NCBI GenBank assembly: GCA_030041275.1
Contig: JASHOE010000070.1
Location: 1 to 49,933, forward strand
From: Streptosporangiaceae bacterium
Lineage (GTDB): Bacteria; Actinomycetota; Actinomycetes; Streptosporangiales; Streptosporangiaceae
Length of the DNA: 49,933 nucleotides
Direction: 5' to 3'
The position numbers were made by a program, and so were the translations under genes. This document shows positions 1 through 9,289 of this stretch, in pieces. The notes under the pieces are model-generated. The model made no database searches. It had not been told where the DNA came from and saw only the letters and a list, made by a program, of their open reading frames with translations. The stretch's first letter is position 1; every line of letters starts with the position of its first letter.

Positions 1-668
1 GGGGCGACGCCAGCACGAGAAGGCCCAGAGTGGCCAGCGGACTCTCATGGAACGCTACGCTGCCCGCGCCCAGCGCAAAGGTGACTAAGCCGAGGCACGA
101 TGGCTGCAATGGATGCATGAAATTGAGCCACGACGCCAGCTGCTCGCGAACGGCCCAGTCAAGGGGTCCACCCTGGTGGTTCTCTTCCGAACATCCATGT
201 CCGGCTGCCGAGCGAGTCGGCCGCCTACCGCGCCGCCGCGGACCTGGTCCCGCTGTGGCAGGCCGAGGGACCTGCCGCGGTAGCAGGCTGGCGAGCTGAC
301 GTTGAGGCGAACTATCAGGGTCATCGCCGAGAGCCGACGGCGGCCGAACGGTGACACCGCAGGGGGAACCGGCTACGGTCCGGCAGGGTGGCGGTGGCGA
401 TGGGCGGAGCCGGCCCGCTCGTGACCCTCAATGTCATGGACATCGCTGTCACCGCGATCGCGCTGACGACGCCTACGGCCAGCGCCGCGAGCAGGGCCGT
501 CGGCCGCAACCAGCCGGGCGCCCGCCATCCCGGTCTGGAACCTGGCGAATAGTCCATAGTGGCCTGAGGTCGAGGCACGGCTCGACAGGCTATGCCTCGG
601 ACCTCAACTCACTGCATACGACAGGTAAGCGGAACTCAAACGACGCTCAGCGGCTCGCGGACTTCTTC

Positions 669-1040
669 CTAAGACAGCGGGTCGGTTGTCCAGGCCGCGG
701 GATCCGGGCCGCGGAGCCGCATGCCGCCGAACACGGTCAGCAGGCTGCCGAACTGGCCGCTACCCGGCAGCGGCCAGTTCGTGCCAGGCGCGTTCAGGTC
801 GAGTGCGAGATAGGGCTGGACGCCGCGAGGTCGTTGGCGCAGAGGCTCTGCCAGTGCTTATCGGGCTCGTCGAGGGTGCGCAGCACCGCTTGGCTGCCGT
901 CCACCTGAACGTGCGTCGATTGACCGGCGATGAACTTGCACGCGTAGTCCGAGCGCGTTCCCTGGCTGCTGCCGCGCCGGCTGCGGCTGCGTTGACCCAC
1001 CCGGCGACGTTGCCACCCGTGCAGGCGGCGCCCGACCGGG
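669..1040 (-). pseudogene. Frame-disrupted coding remnant, function unknown
   Basis: Three successive minus-strand segments look protein-coding but lie in three different frames. The first (about 990-1035) reads CTGGNVAGWVN. The second (about 800-960) includes YACKFIAGQSTHVQVDG and DEPDKHWQSLCANDLAAS. The third (669 to about 805) includes LALDLNAPGTNWPLPG and ends in a stop at 669-671. Two small frameshifts would join them into one C-terminal half of a protein, possibly secreted. I do not recognise the family. Sequencing error, or chance open frames in GC-rich DNA, are alternatives. Confidence 0.35.
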
Positions 1041-1238
1041 CGGCTGCGCGATCGACCTGTGATTGCCAGGCGCGGCTGCTCCTGTCGGACTTGCCGGGGG
1101 CAGGGTTTCGCCGGCTCGTAAACGAAGCCGGAACCCAATGGGAATTCAGGCTGAATCCGAAAAATGTGACTACGTGCCACCTGGTTACTGCCGCCCCGCG
1201 CGCCGGTCGGGCAGATGGGCTGGCCCGCGTGATCCGAG

Positions 1239-1327
1239 CTGACGGACGCTTCCACAGCCCGCTGACGACACGTCCACAGCCCGCTGGCGACGTGTCCCCG
1301 GCCCGCTGCTGACGCGTCCACAGCCCG
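1239..1327. repeat. 22-nt tandem repeat, four copies
   Basis: Four head-to-tail copies start at 1239, 1262, 1284 and 1306. The first is 23 nt and the others 22 nt. Each copy starts CTG and ends with a CCACAGCCCG-like block (CCCCGGCCCG in copy 3), with a variable GACG-rich middle. The array sits about 55 nt upstream of the first operon start. Confidence 0.75.
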
Positions 1328-1365
1328 TACTCCGCTGGACCTCGCCTGCCGCCGTCGCATACTGG

Positions 1366-1371
1366 TAGATA
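1366..1371 (+). promoter_or_regulatory. Possible -10 element of the first operon
   Basis: TAGATA fits an actinobacterial -10 hexamer (TAnnnT/A) and lies 11 nt before the ATG at 1383, which would give a very short leader. No convincing -35 box is seen at the usual spacing, so this is tentative. Confidence 0.3.
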
Positions 1372-1382
1372 CAGTGCGGTCA

Positions 1383-3497
1383 ATGACGACCGATCTGGAC
1401 AGTTTGGGGGGCGCAGGCGTGGGCGACCAGACGCCGGGCACGGGGCCAGGCCGTGACTACGGCGAGGTTCTCTGGACGCCGACGGCGGAGTCAGCCGATC
1501 ACGCGGAGGTCACTCGCTACGCCCGCTGGCTGGCGAGCCACGGCGGGCCAGCGGTGCCGGGCACCGGTGCCGGCGGCCTGGTTTCCTATCGCGACCTGTG
1601 GCAGTGGTCGGTGGCTGAACCCGCCGCGTTCTGGTCGTCGATCTGGGATTTCTTCGGGGTGCTTGGGACCCGCGGGGACGGCCCCGTGCTCGAGGGCGCG
1701 ATGCCCGACGCAACCTGGTTTCCCGGTAGCACGCTGAATTACGCCCGCAACGCGCTGTACCGGGCCGGGGTGCAGCCGGACCACACTGCCGTGATCTACC
1801 GCGCGGAAAGCGGCCGCGACGGGCAGATGACCTACGGCGAGCTGCGGGCTGAGGTCGCGAGGGTCCGTTCCGGCCTGCAGCAGCTCGGCGTTGGTCTCGG
1901 CGACCGAGTCGCCGCCTACCTGCCGAACTCGCCGGAGGCACTGATCGCGATGCTCGCGACCGCGAGCCTGGGCGCGATCTGGACTGCGTGCTCGCCCGAC
2001 TTCGGGGCGCACAGCGTCATCGACCGGTTCGCGCAGATCACGCCCAGGGTGCTCATCGGCATCGACGGCTACGTCTACAACGGCAAGACCTTCGACCGAA
2101 GCGCTGAGCTCGCTGCTATCGCGATGGGTCTGGACGGGCTGCACACCGTGATCGTGGTCGATTACCTGGGCGCTGGCGCCGGCATGGCTGCGCGCGGCGC
2201 CGAGGACTGGTCGCCCCGGCTAGCGGCAGCGCTGCCGGACGGCGTCGCCATCGCGGACTGGGCCGGGCTCGGGCCGCTCGCGGCCGCGGATCCGGAGTTC
2301 ACCGAGGTGCCCTTCAGTCATCCGCTGTGGGTGCTGTACTCGTCCGGGACCACCGGCCTGCCCAAACCGATCGTGCACGGCCACGGTGGCGTCGTGCTGG
2401 AGCACCTCAAGGCGCTGGCCCTGCACCAGGACCTCACCAGCGCGGACGTGTTCTTCTGGTACACCACGACCGGCTGGATGATGTGGAACTACGTCATTGG
2501 CGGCCTGCTGGTCGGCGCCGCCGTGGTGCTGTACGACGGCAGCGCCGCCTACCCGGCCGTGGATCAGCTGTGGGCGCTCGCTGCGCAGGCCGGAGTCAGC
2601 TACTTCGGGGTCGGCGCGCCGTACCTGCTGACCTGCATGAAGGCGGGCGTCCATCCCGCCCGTGACCACGACCTGTCGGTCCTGCGCGGCATCGGCTCCA
2701 CCGGATCACCGCTCCCGCCGGAGGGTTTCCGCTGGGTGCACGAAGAGCTAGGAACGGGCTCGCCCGGGCTGATTCTGGGCTCGTACTCCGGCGGCACCGA
2801 CGTGTGCACCGGGTTCGTGGGACCGTCGCCGCTGCTGCCAGTGCGGGTGGGAGTGATCTCCGGACCCTGCCTCGGCGCGAAGGTCGAGTCCTTCGATTCG
2901 CATGGGCGGCCGCTGATCGGCGAGGTCGGTGAGCTGGTACTCACCGTGCCGATGCCGTCGATGCCGGTCGGCTTCTGGAACGACCAGGACGGCGTGCGGT
3001 ACCGGGCCAGCTATTTCGCCGACTATCCGGGCGTGTGGCGGCACGGGGACTGGATCATGATCCTGCCCGATGGCGGCTGCATCATCTACGGCCGGTCCGA
3101 CGCCACGTTGAACCGTGGCGGAGTGCGGATGGGCACCAGCGAGTTCTACCGCGTGGTCGAGGCGCTGCCCGAAGTCGCCGATAGCCTCGTCGTCGACACC
3201 GGCCAGCTCGGCCAGGATGGGCGGCTCATTCTCTACGTTGTGCCAGCCGACGGCCGGGCCGTCGACGACGCACTGGTCGTCAAACTCCGCGCACTGCTGC
3301 GGACCGAGCTGTCGCCGCGGCACGTGCCTGATGAGATCCACCAGGTGCCCGGCATCCCGAGGACGCTGTCCGGCAAGAAGCTCGAGGTGCCAGTGCGCAA
3401 GATCCTCCAGGGCACGCCGGTCGCCGCGGCCGCCGACCCGGACGCGCTGGCCAACCCCGAGGTGCTCAGCTACTTCGCGCCGGAGGCAGCGGGGTGA
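1383..3497 (+). CDS. aacS: Acetoacetate-CoA ligase (acetoacetyl-CoA synthetase)
   Basis: An adenylate-forming enzyme (ANL superfamily) of about 704 residues that activates acetoacetate to acetoacetyl-CoA with ATP in the cytosol. Visible marks: the N-terminal ACAS-type region, the phosphate-binding loop LYSSGTTGLPKPIVHG, the family-typical FFWYTTTGWMMWN segment, the A5 region around GSYSGGTDVCTGFVGP, the hinge GRSDATLNRGGVRMGT and the C-terminal Lys in SGKKLEVPV. Length matches the acetoacetate-CoA ligase branch (about 650-700), longer than typical medium-chain ligases. ATG 1383 is preferred over the in-frame GTG at 1374. The 3' end overlaps the next gene by 4 nt, so the two are probably co-translated. 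Confidence 0.9.
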   Translation: MTTDLDSLGGAGVGDQTPGTGPGRDYGEVLWTPTAESADHAEVTRYARWLASHGGPAVPGTGAGGLVSYRDLWQWSVAEPAAFWSSIWDFFGVLGTRGDGPVLEGAMPDATWFPGSTLNYARNALYRAGVQPDHTAVIYRAESGRDGQMTYGELRAEVARVRSGLQQLGVGLGDRVAAYLPNSPEALIAMLATASLGAIWTACSPDFGAHSVIDRFAQITPRVLIGIDGYVYNGKTFDRSAELAAIAMGLDGLHTVIVVDYLGAGAGMAARGAEDWSPRLAAALPDGVAIADWAGLGPLAAADPEFTEVPFSHPLWVLYSSGTTGLPKPIVHGHGGVVLEHLKALALHQDLTSADVFFWYTTTGWMMWNYVIGGLLVGAAVVLYDGSAAYPAVDQLWALAAQAGVSYFGVGAPYLLTCMKAGVHPARDHDLSVLRGIGSTGSPLPPEGFRWVHEELGTGSPGLILGSYSGGTDVCTGFVGPSPLLPVRVGVISGPCLGAKVESFDSHGRPLIGEVGELVLTVPMPSMPVGFWNDQDGVRYRASYFADYPGVWRHGDWIMILPDGGCIIYGRSDATLNRGGVRMGTSEFYRVVEALPEVADSLVVDTGQLGQDGRLILYVVPADGRAVDDALVVKLRALLRTELSPRHVPDEIHQVPGIPRTLSGKKLEVPVRKILQGTPVAAAADPDALANPEVLSYFAPEAAG

Positions 3498-4288
3498 CGC
3501 AGCCATCGGGGCGCAGCTTCGGCGAGCAGGGCGGCCTGCTGACCTACGGCAAGTACCTGCGGCTGGCCGAGCTGCTGGACCAGCAGGTGCTGCTGTCGGA
3601 TCCGCCGGTGCACGACGAGACGCTGTTCATCATCGTGCATCAGACGTACGAGCTGTGGTTCAAGGAACTGCTGCACGAGCTCACCGCGGTCAGGGACGCC
3701 ATGCGGGCCGGAACGCTCTGGCAGGCCCGGCAGCTACTGTCCCGTGTACACATCATCGAGCGGCTGCTCGTCAGCCAGATCGACGTGCTCGAGACGATGA
3801 CACCGCAGGACTTCGGCGAATTCCGGGCTGCGCTCGCGCCGGCCAGCGGTTTCCAGTCGGTGCAGTTCCGCGAGCTGGAGTTCCTGTCCGGCGCCCAGGA
3901 TCCTGGCTTCGTGAGTCGGTTCCGGTCGCTCACCGACGACGAGCGTCGGCGGCTCGCTCGCCGGCTGGCCGAACCAACGTTGTGGGACGCCTACGTGGAT
4001 CTGCTGGCGTCCCGAGGTCTGCCGGTCGGCACCGACGGCGAGATCGTCGCCGCGCTCAGGAGCGTGGCCAGGGACCGGGCGCGTCACGACGATCTCTGGC
4101 AGCTCGCCGAGGACCTGCTCACGCATGACGAACTTGCGGCGCTATGGCGCGCCAGGCACGTCCAGATGGTGGAAAGGCAGATCGGCACCCGGTCTGGCAC
4201 TGGCGGCTCGACTGGTGCACCGTACTTGCATAGCCGGGTACCGCTGCGGTACTACCCGCTGCTATGGGAACTCCGCGACTCGCTCTAG
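3494..4288 (+). CDS. kynA: Tryptophan 2,3-dioxygenase
   Basis: A haem enzyme that opens the indole ring of L-tryptophan to N-formylkynurenine, the first step of the kynurenine route. The 264-residue product has the family signature HQTYELWFKELLHE, with the haem/substrate His region near residue 38, the LLVSQIDVLETMTPQDFGEFR segment around residues 90-110, and the SGFQSVQFRELEF block. The GTG start overlaps the TGA of the CoA ligase (GTGA), indicating translational coupling. No kynureninase or formamidase lies nearby, so only the first pathway step is present here. Together with the ligase and glutamate dehydrogenase it suggests an amino-acid or ketone-body catabolic operon. Confidence 0.93.
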   Translation: MTQPSGRSFGEQGGLLTYGKYLRLAELLDQQVLLSDPPVHDETLFIIVHQTYELWFKELLHELTAVRDAMRAGTLWQARQLLSRVHIIERLLVSQIDVLETMTPQDFGEFRAALAPASGFQSVQFRELEFLSGAQDPGFVSRFRSLTDDERRRLARRLAEPTLWDAYVDLLASRGLPVGTDGEIVAALRSVARDRARHDDLWQLAEDLLTHDELAALWRARHVQMVERQIGTRSGTGGSTGAPYLHSRVPLRYYPLLWELRDSL

Positions 4289-4318
4289 CGGCAGCGTCGC
4301 CGCGCTAGGGAGTAGACG

Positions 4319-7300
4319 ATGGCAGACACGAGGGATGACCTGCTAGCCGCTGCGGTGGCCTGCGCCGGCCCCGTACCGGGCACCGGTGACCTGTCGGCGT
4401 GCCTGCGGGCCTACTACCGGCACGTGGCCGACGACGACATCTCGGCGGCCGGCCCGGAGCGACTGGCCGAGGTGCTTGCCCGGCACGTCGAGCTCGCGGC
4501 GCACCGTCCGCAGGGCCGCGCGCTGGTGGCGGTCCGGCCCGGTGACAGCGCCGTGCTGCGTCCGCCCGCGGACGTCATCGACATCGTGACCGACGACATG
4601 CCGTTCCTCGTCGACTCCATCACCATGGAGCTGGCCAACCACGGGCTGTCTGCGCGCCTGATCGTGCACCCGCAGCTGCGGGTCCGGCGGGACGTGACCG
4701 GGGCGCTGCGCGAGATCGTCGGCCCGATCGTGGCGGGCGAGGGCGATCGCGAGCATGACGAGCTGGCCGAGTCGTGGACCCACATCGAGATTCCGCCCCT
4801 GGCCGACGGCGAGGCCGAGACGCTCGCTGCCGACCTTGAGCGGGTTCTCGGCGACGTCCGCGGTGCGGTGGAGGACTACCCGCGGATGCGTGCCAAGGCG
4901 TTGTGGCTGGCCGACAACGTTCTCGGCTCCGACGCCGCTTTTACGGCTCCGTCCGCCGAAGCGCCGGCCGAGATCGCCGCCCTGTTGCGCTGGCTGACCG
5001 AGGGCCATTTCACCTTTCTCGGTTACCGCGAGTACGACCTCGCGGCGGGTGAGGACGACCTTGTGCTCCGCGCGGTGCCGGGCACCGGCCTGGGCATCTT
5101 GCGCCATGACCGGACCGGTCCCGGCTCGTTCGCGACGCTCCCTCCGCAGGTGCGGGCCCGCGCGCTCGACGGGCACCGGCTGATTCTGACCACGGCAAAC
5201 TCGCGATCGACGGTGCACAGGCCGAGCTACCTGGACTATGTGGCGGTGAAGCGGCTGTCCCCGAGTGGCACCGTGGATGGCGAGTACCGCATCCTCGGCC
5301 TCTATACGCATGCCGCGATGATCGAGCGGGTGAAGGACGTCCCCGTGCTGCGGCGCAAGCTGGCGGAGGTGCTCGAGCTGTCGGGTCTCAGCCCTGACAG
5401 CCACGACGGCAAGGACGTCGCCGAGGTGCTGGACTTCTATCCGCGCGAAGAGCTGTTCATGACCTCGGCTGCCGACCTGATGGCCATCGCGGCGGGCGTG
5501 CACCTCGCCCGGGAGCGGCGCCAGACCAGGGTGTTCCTGCGCCGAGACGGTTATGGCCGGTACGTCTCGTGCCTGATCTACCTGCCACGAGACCGGTACA
5601 CGACGCAGGTCAGGCTGCGCGCCCGAGACGTGCTGCAGCGCGCGTTCGGCGGCCTGCCGCTCGACTACAGCGTCCTGGTGGGAGAGTCACCGGTAGCCCG
5701 GCTGCATCTGGTCGTCCGCGCCGAACGGGGCAGCCAGCTGCCGGAGGCTGACGCGGCCGAGCTGGAGCGTGAGATAGCGACAGCGGTGCGGTCCTGGGAC
5801 GACGACCTGGCGGCGGAGGCAACGGCCGCGCTCGGTCCGCAGCGCGGGCGGGAGCTGCTCAACCAGCTGGGTGACTCGATCCCCGCCACCTACAAGACCG
5901 ACGTGCCCGCGTCGGCCGCGATCACGGACTTCGCCCGAATACTCCGACTGCGCGAATCAGGTCGGGACGTGGACTTTGAGCTGTGGGAGTCGGTGGACTA
6001 CGTCGGCGGCGTGCCCATCGAGGACGACGAGATGCCGAACGCCCGCACCCGGGTGTGGCGGCTGACCATCTACCGGACTGGCGGACCCATCACGCTGACC
6101 GACGTGCTGCCGAGGCTGCAGCACATGGGCGTGGACGTGGTCGATGAGCACCCCTACGAGTTCCACGCAGCCGACCCGTTCTGGATCTACGACTTCGGCC
6201 TGCGTCGCACGGACGCGCGTGAGGGCGACGGCGAGGCGGACCTGATCGCGGACCAGCGGGTCAGGGAGCAGGTCGAGGCCTCGCTGGCGGCGCTGTGGGA
6301 CGACCGAATCTCCGACGACGGTTTCAACGCCCTGGTGCTGGACGCGCAGCTGACCTGGCAACAGGTATTCATGCTGCGCGCCTACGCCAAGTATCTGCGG
6401 CAGGCCAAGTTCAGCTTCAGCCTCGAGTACATGGCCAGGGCGCTGCGGTCCAATTCTGCGATCGCGCGCCTGTTGGTCCGGCTGTTTGAGTCCCGGTTCG
6501 ATCCGGCCCGGCAGGCCGGCCGGGCCGAGCGGGACGAGGCCATCACCGAGGAGATCCGGGGCGCGCTCGACGGCGTCGCGAGCCTGGACGAGGACCGCAT
6601 TCTGCGCTCCTACTTGGGCCTGATCCTCGCGACGCTGCGCACCAACTACTTCAGCACCGCCTTCGGCCCTGTTCCCTTCCTGGTCGTCAAGCTGAATGCG
6701 CGTGAGGTGCCGGACCTGCCCCCGCCCTGGCCGCAGTTCGAGATGTTCGTGTACTCGCCTCGGTTCGAGGCCGTGCACCTGCGGTTCGCCGCGGTGGCGC
6801 GTGGCGGGTTGCGCTGGTCGGAGCGACCGGAAGACTTCCGAACCGAGGTCAGCGACCTGGCCAAGGCGCAGGAGGTCAAGAACTCCGTCATCGTGCCATC
6901 CGGTGCCAAGGGCGGCTTCGTGTGCAAGCGGCTGCCGGACCCGGCCGACCGGGACGCCTACGCCGCCGAGGTGCTGGCCTGCTACCGGATGTTCATCACG
7001 GCCATGCTCGACGTGACCGACAACCTCGAGTCCGGCCGGGTCGTGCCGCCCGCTGACGTCGTGCGGCACGACGCCGACGACCCGTACCTGGTGGTGGCCG
7101 CCGACAAGGGCACTGCCACGTTCTCTGACTTCGCGAACGAGATCGCGCTGGCGCGGGGCTTCTGGCTCGGTGACGCGTTCGCGTCTGGGGGCTCAGCGGG
7201 CTACGACCACAAGAAGATGGGCATCACCGCGCGCGGTGCCTGGGAGTCGGTGAGGTATCACTTCGCCACGTTGGGCGTGGACGTGGACACGCAGGACTTC

Positions 7301-9214
7301 ACCGTGGTGGGCGTCGGTGACATGTCCGGCGACGTGTTCGGCAACGGGATGCTCCTGTCGCCGCACGTTGCCCTCGTCGCGGCGTTCGACCACCGGCACG
7401 TGTTCCTGGATCCCGACCCGGACCCGGCGGTCAGCTTCGCCGAGCGGCGCCGGCTGTTCGAGCTGCCGCGGTCGTCGTGGGCCGACTACGACACCGGCGC
7501 CCTGTCGGCCGGGGGCGGCGTGTGGCCGCGATCGGCGAAGTCCATCCCGCTGTCGCCGCAGGCCAGGTCGGCTCTCGGCATCGACACCGCGGACGTCGCG
7601 CTGTCGCCGGACGAGGTGATCTCGGCGATCCTGACCGCCCCGGTCGACCTGTTGTGGAACGGCGGCATTGGCACCTACGTCAAGGCGTCCTATCAGTCCA
7701 ACGCCGACGTCGGGGACCGGGCTAACGACGCGGTGCGGGTGGACGCCACCGCACTGCGGTGCAGGGTTGTGGGCGAGGGCGGGAACCTGGGCCTGACCCA
7801 GCAGGCCCGGATCGAGTACTCGCTGTCCGGCGGCCTCGTGTGCACCGACTTCATCGACAACTCGGCCGGGGTGGACACCTCCGACCATGAGGTCAACATC
7901 AAGATCCTGCTTGACCCGGAGGTGCGGGCCGGGCACCTGACCGTGACCGGCCGGAACGACCTGCTGGAGGAGATGACCGACGACGTCGCGCGGCAGGTGC
8001 TGGTGCACAACTACCAGCAGGTCCGGGTGCTGGCGGCCGCGCGGGCGCAGGCTCCGCAGATGCTGCACGTGCACGCCCGCTACATCCACAAGCTCGAGCG
8101 CGACGGCCGGATCCGGCGCAAGCTTGACGTGCTGCCGACTGATCGGGAGATCGCCGAGCGGCGGACCGCGCACACCGGGCTGGTGGTTCCCGAGTTCGCG
8201 GTGCTGCTCGCCCAGACGAAGATCGAAGCGGCGGAGGAGGTGCTGGCCTCCGCGCTGCCGGACGACCCGTATCTGCGTCGCGTGCTCGCCGCCTACTTCC
8301 CGCCCGCGCTACGGGAGCGGTACGCCGCGCGGCTCGGCGAGCACCCGCTGCGCCGCGAGATCATCACGACTGCCGTCGTCAACGACATGGTGGACCGGTC
8401 CGGCATCACGTTCGCGTTCCGCCTGGGCGAGGAGACTGGCGCCTCGCTCCCGGACATCGCCGCAGCCTGGCTCGTGGCCAGGGCGGTGTTCGACATGCCG
8501 GGATTCTGGGCGCAGGTCGAGGAGCTGGACGGCAAGGTCAGTACGGACGTGCAGGTGCGCGCGATGCTGGAAGGCCGCAAGCTAACCGAGCGGGCGGCCC
8601 GCTGGCTGCTGGCGTTCCGGCGCCCGCCGTTTGACGTGCAAGCGACGTGTGACTTCTTCGGCGCGGGCGTGCTCACCGTCGCGGCCGGGCTGCCGAAGCT
8701 GCTGGCCGGCCGGGACCTGATCGGCTTCGACGAGCGCCGAGAGGAATACGTAGCTGGCGGCGTGCCCGCCAGCCTGGCGGACCGGATCGCTGCCATGGTG
8801 CCCGCATACTCGGCGTTCGACATCGTGGACATCGCTTACGGCACCGGCCGGTCGGTCGATGAGACGGCCGAGGTCTACTTCGACCTCGCTGACCGGCTGC
8901 AGATTGCTCGGCTGCGGGACCTGATCACCGCGCTCCCCAGGGAGGACCGGTGGAACACCATGGCCAGGGGGGCGATCAGGGATGACCTGTATGCCGCGCA
9001 CGCGTCGCTGGCCAGGGACGTCCTCACCGTCACCGATCCGGGTAGCCCTGAGCAGCGGCTGGCCGCCTGGGTCGCGCGGAACGCTCCGGCCGTGCGCCGC
9101 GCGAACCAGACGCTCACCGAGATCTGGGAGAGCAATGACTTCGGTGTCGCCACGCTCTCGGTGGCTGTCCGGGCGGTTCGCTCGCTGGTGACGACCGCTA
9201 CTCTGCCTGGCTGA
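4319..9214 (+). CDS. gdh: NAD-specific glutamate dehydrogenase, large (180-kDa) class
   Basis: Oxidative deamination of glutamate to 2-oxoglutarate with NAD+. At 1631 residues it matches the large bacterial GDH family described in Streptomyces, Pseudomonas and mycobacteria. The N-terminal half holds ACT-like regulatory segments (DDMPFLVDSITMEL near residue 90; the EVLDFYPREELF block near 370). The catalytic core from about residue 820 includes GGLRWSERPEDFRTEV, the Lys-rich SGAKGGFVCK and DMSGDVFGNGMLLS. The long helical C-terminus ends near ATLSVAVRAVRSL. AGGGAG sits 6 nt before the ATG. It lies 30 nt after kynA and is probably in the same operon. Confidence 0.95.
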   Translation: MADTRDDLLAAAVACAGPVPGTGDLSACLRAYYRHVADDDISAAGPERLAEVLARHVELAAHRPQGRALVAVRPGDSAVLRPPADVIDIVTDDMPFLVDSITMELANHGLSARLIVHPQLRVRRDVTGALREIVGPIVAGEGDREHDELAESWTHIEIPPLADGEAETLAADLERVLGDVRGAVEDYPRMRAKALWLADNVLGSDAAFTAPSAEAPAEIAALLRWLTEGHFTFLGYREYDLAAGEDDLVLRAVPGTGLGILRHDRTGPGSFATLPPQVRARALDGHRLILTTANSRSTVHRPSYLDYVAVKRLSPSGTVDGEYRILGLYTHAAMIERVKDVPVLRRKLAEVLELSGLSPDSHDGKDVAEVLDFYPREELFMTSAADLMAIAAGVHLARERRQTRVFLRRDGYGRYVSCLIYLPRDRYTTQVRLRARDVLQRAFGGLPLDYSVLVGESPVARLHLVVRAERGSQLPEADAAELEREIATAVRSWDDDLAAEATAALGPQRGRELLNQLGDSIPATYKTDVPASAAITDFARILRLRESGRDVDFELWESVDYVGGVPIEDDEMPNARTRVWRLTIYRTGGPITLTDVLPRLQHMGVDVVDEHPYEFHAADPFWIYDFGLRRTDAREGDGEADLIADQRVREQVEASLAALWDDRISDDGFNALVLDAQLTWQQVFMLRAYAKYLRQAKFSFSLEYMARALRSNSAIARLLVRLFESRFDPARQAGRAERDEAITEEIRGALDGVASLDEDRILRSYLGLILATLRTNYFSTAFGPVPFLVVKLNAREVPDLPPPWPQFEMFVYSPRFEAVHLRFAAVARGGLRWSERPEDFRTEVSDLAKAQEVKNSVIVPSGAKGGFVCKRLPDPADRDAYAAEVLACYRMFITAMLDVTDNLESGRVVPPADVVRHDADDPYLVVAADKGTATFSDFANEIALARGFWLGDAFASGGSAGYDHKKMGITARGAWESVRYHFATLGVDVDTQDFTVVGVGDMSGDVFGNGMLLSPHVALVAAFDHRHVFLDPDPDPAVSFAERRRLFELPRSSWADYDTGALSAGGGVWPRSAKSIPLSPQARSALGIDTADVALSPDEVISAILTAPVDLLWNGGIGTYVKASYQSNADVGDRANDAVRVDATALRCRVVGEGGNLGLTQQARIEYSLSGGLVCTDFIDNSAGVDTSDHEVNIKILLDPEVRAGHLTVTGRNDLLEEMTDDVARQVLVHNYQQVRVLAAARAQAPQMLHVHARYIHKLERDGRIRRKLDVLPTDREIAERRTAHTGLVVPEFAVLLAQTKIEAAEEVLASALPDDPYLRRVLAAYFPPALRERYAARLGEHPLRREIITTAVVNDMVDRSGITFAFRLGEETGASLPDIAAAWLVARAVFDMPGFWAQVEELDGKVSTDVQVRAMLEGRKLTERAARWLLAFRRPPFDVQATCDFFGAGVLTVAAGLPKLLAGRDLIGFDERREEYVAGGVPASLADRIAAMVPAYSAFDIVDIAYGTGRSVDETAEVYFDLADRLQIARLRDLITALPREDRWNTMARGAIRDDLYAAHASLARDVLTVTDPGSPEQRLAAWVARNAPAVRRANQTLTEIWESNDFGVATLSVAVRAVRSLVTTATLPG

Positions 9215-9289
9215 TCCGGTCGCCATTGCCTGTTGGTTCAGTCAGCGGGTTGGACCGGGCCGATATCCCTCGTCAAGTACGCTGAAGGC

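Larger units (their letters stand above)
1..1373. other. Gene-poor left end with degraded coding remnants
   Basis: No intact, recognisable gene is seen here. Codons 127-354 on the plus strand read open for about 75 residues with coding-like composition (for example a stretch reading PSESAAYRAAADLVPLWQ) but without a credible start and with several stops just upstream. A minus-strand frame at 321-578 could encode an 85-residue peptide with one hydrophobic segment, which is weak. The minus strand at about 669-1040 carries a frame-disrupted remnant and 1239-1327 holds a tandem repeat, both listed separately. The region looks like decayed DNA in front of a promoter for the first operon. Confidence 0.4.

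Noticed and set aside
3494..4288. Kynurenine pathway operon
   Set aside because: Only tryptophan 2,3-dioxygenase is present. No formamidase, kynureninase or later-step gene lies nearby.
5957..7069. 370-codon open frame on the minus strand
   Set aside because: Antisense to the glutamate dehydrogenase gene, whose motifs are clear in the opposite strand.
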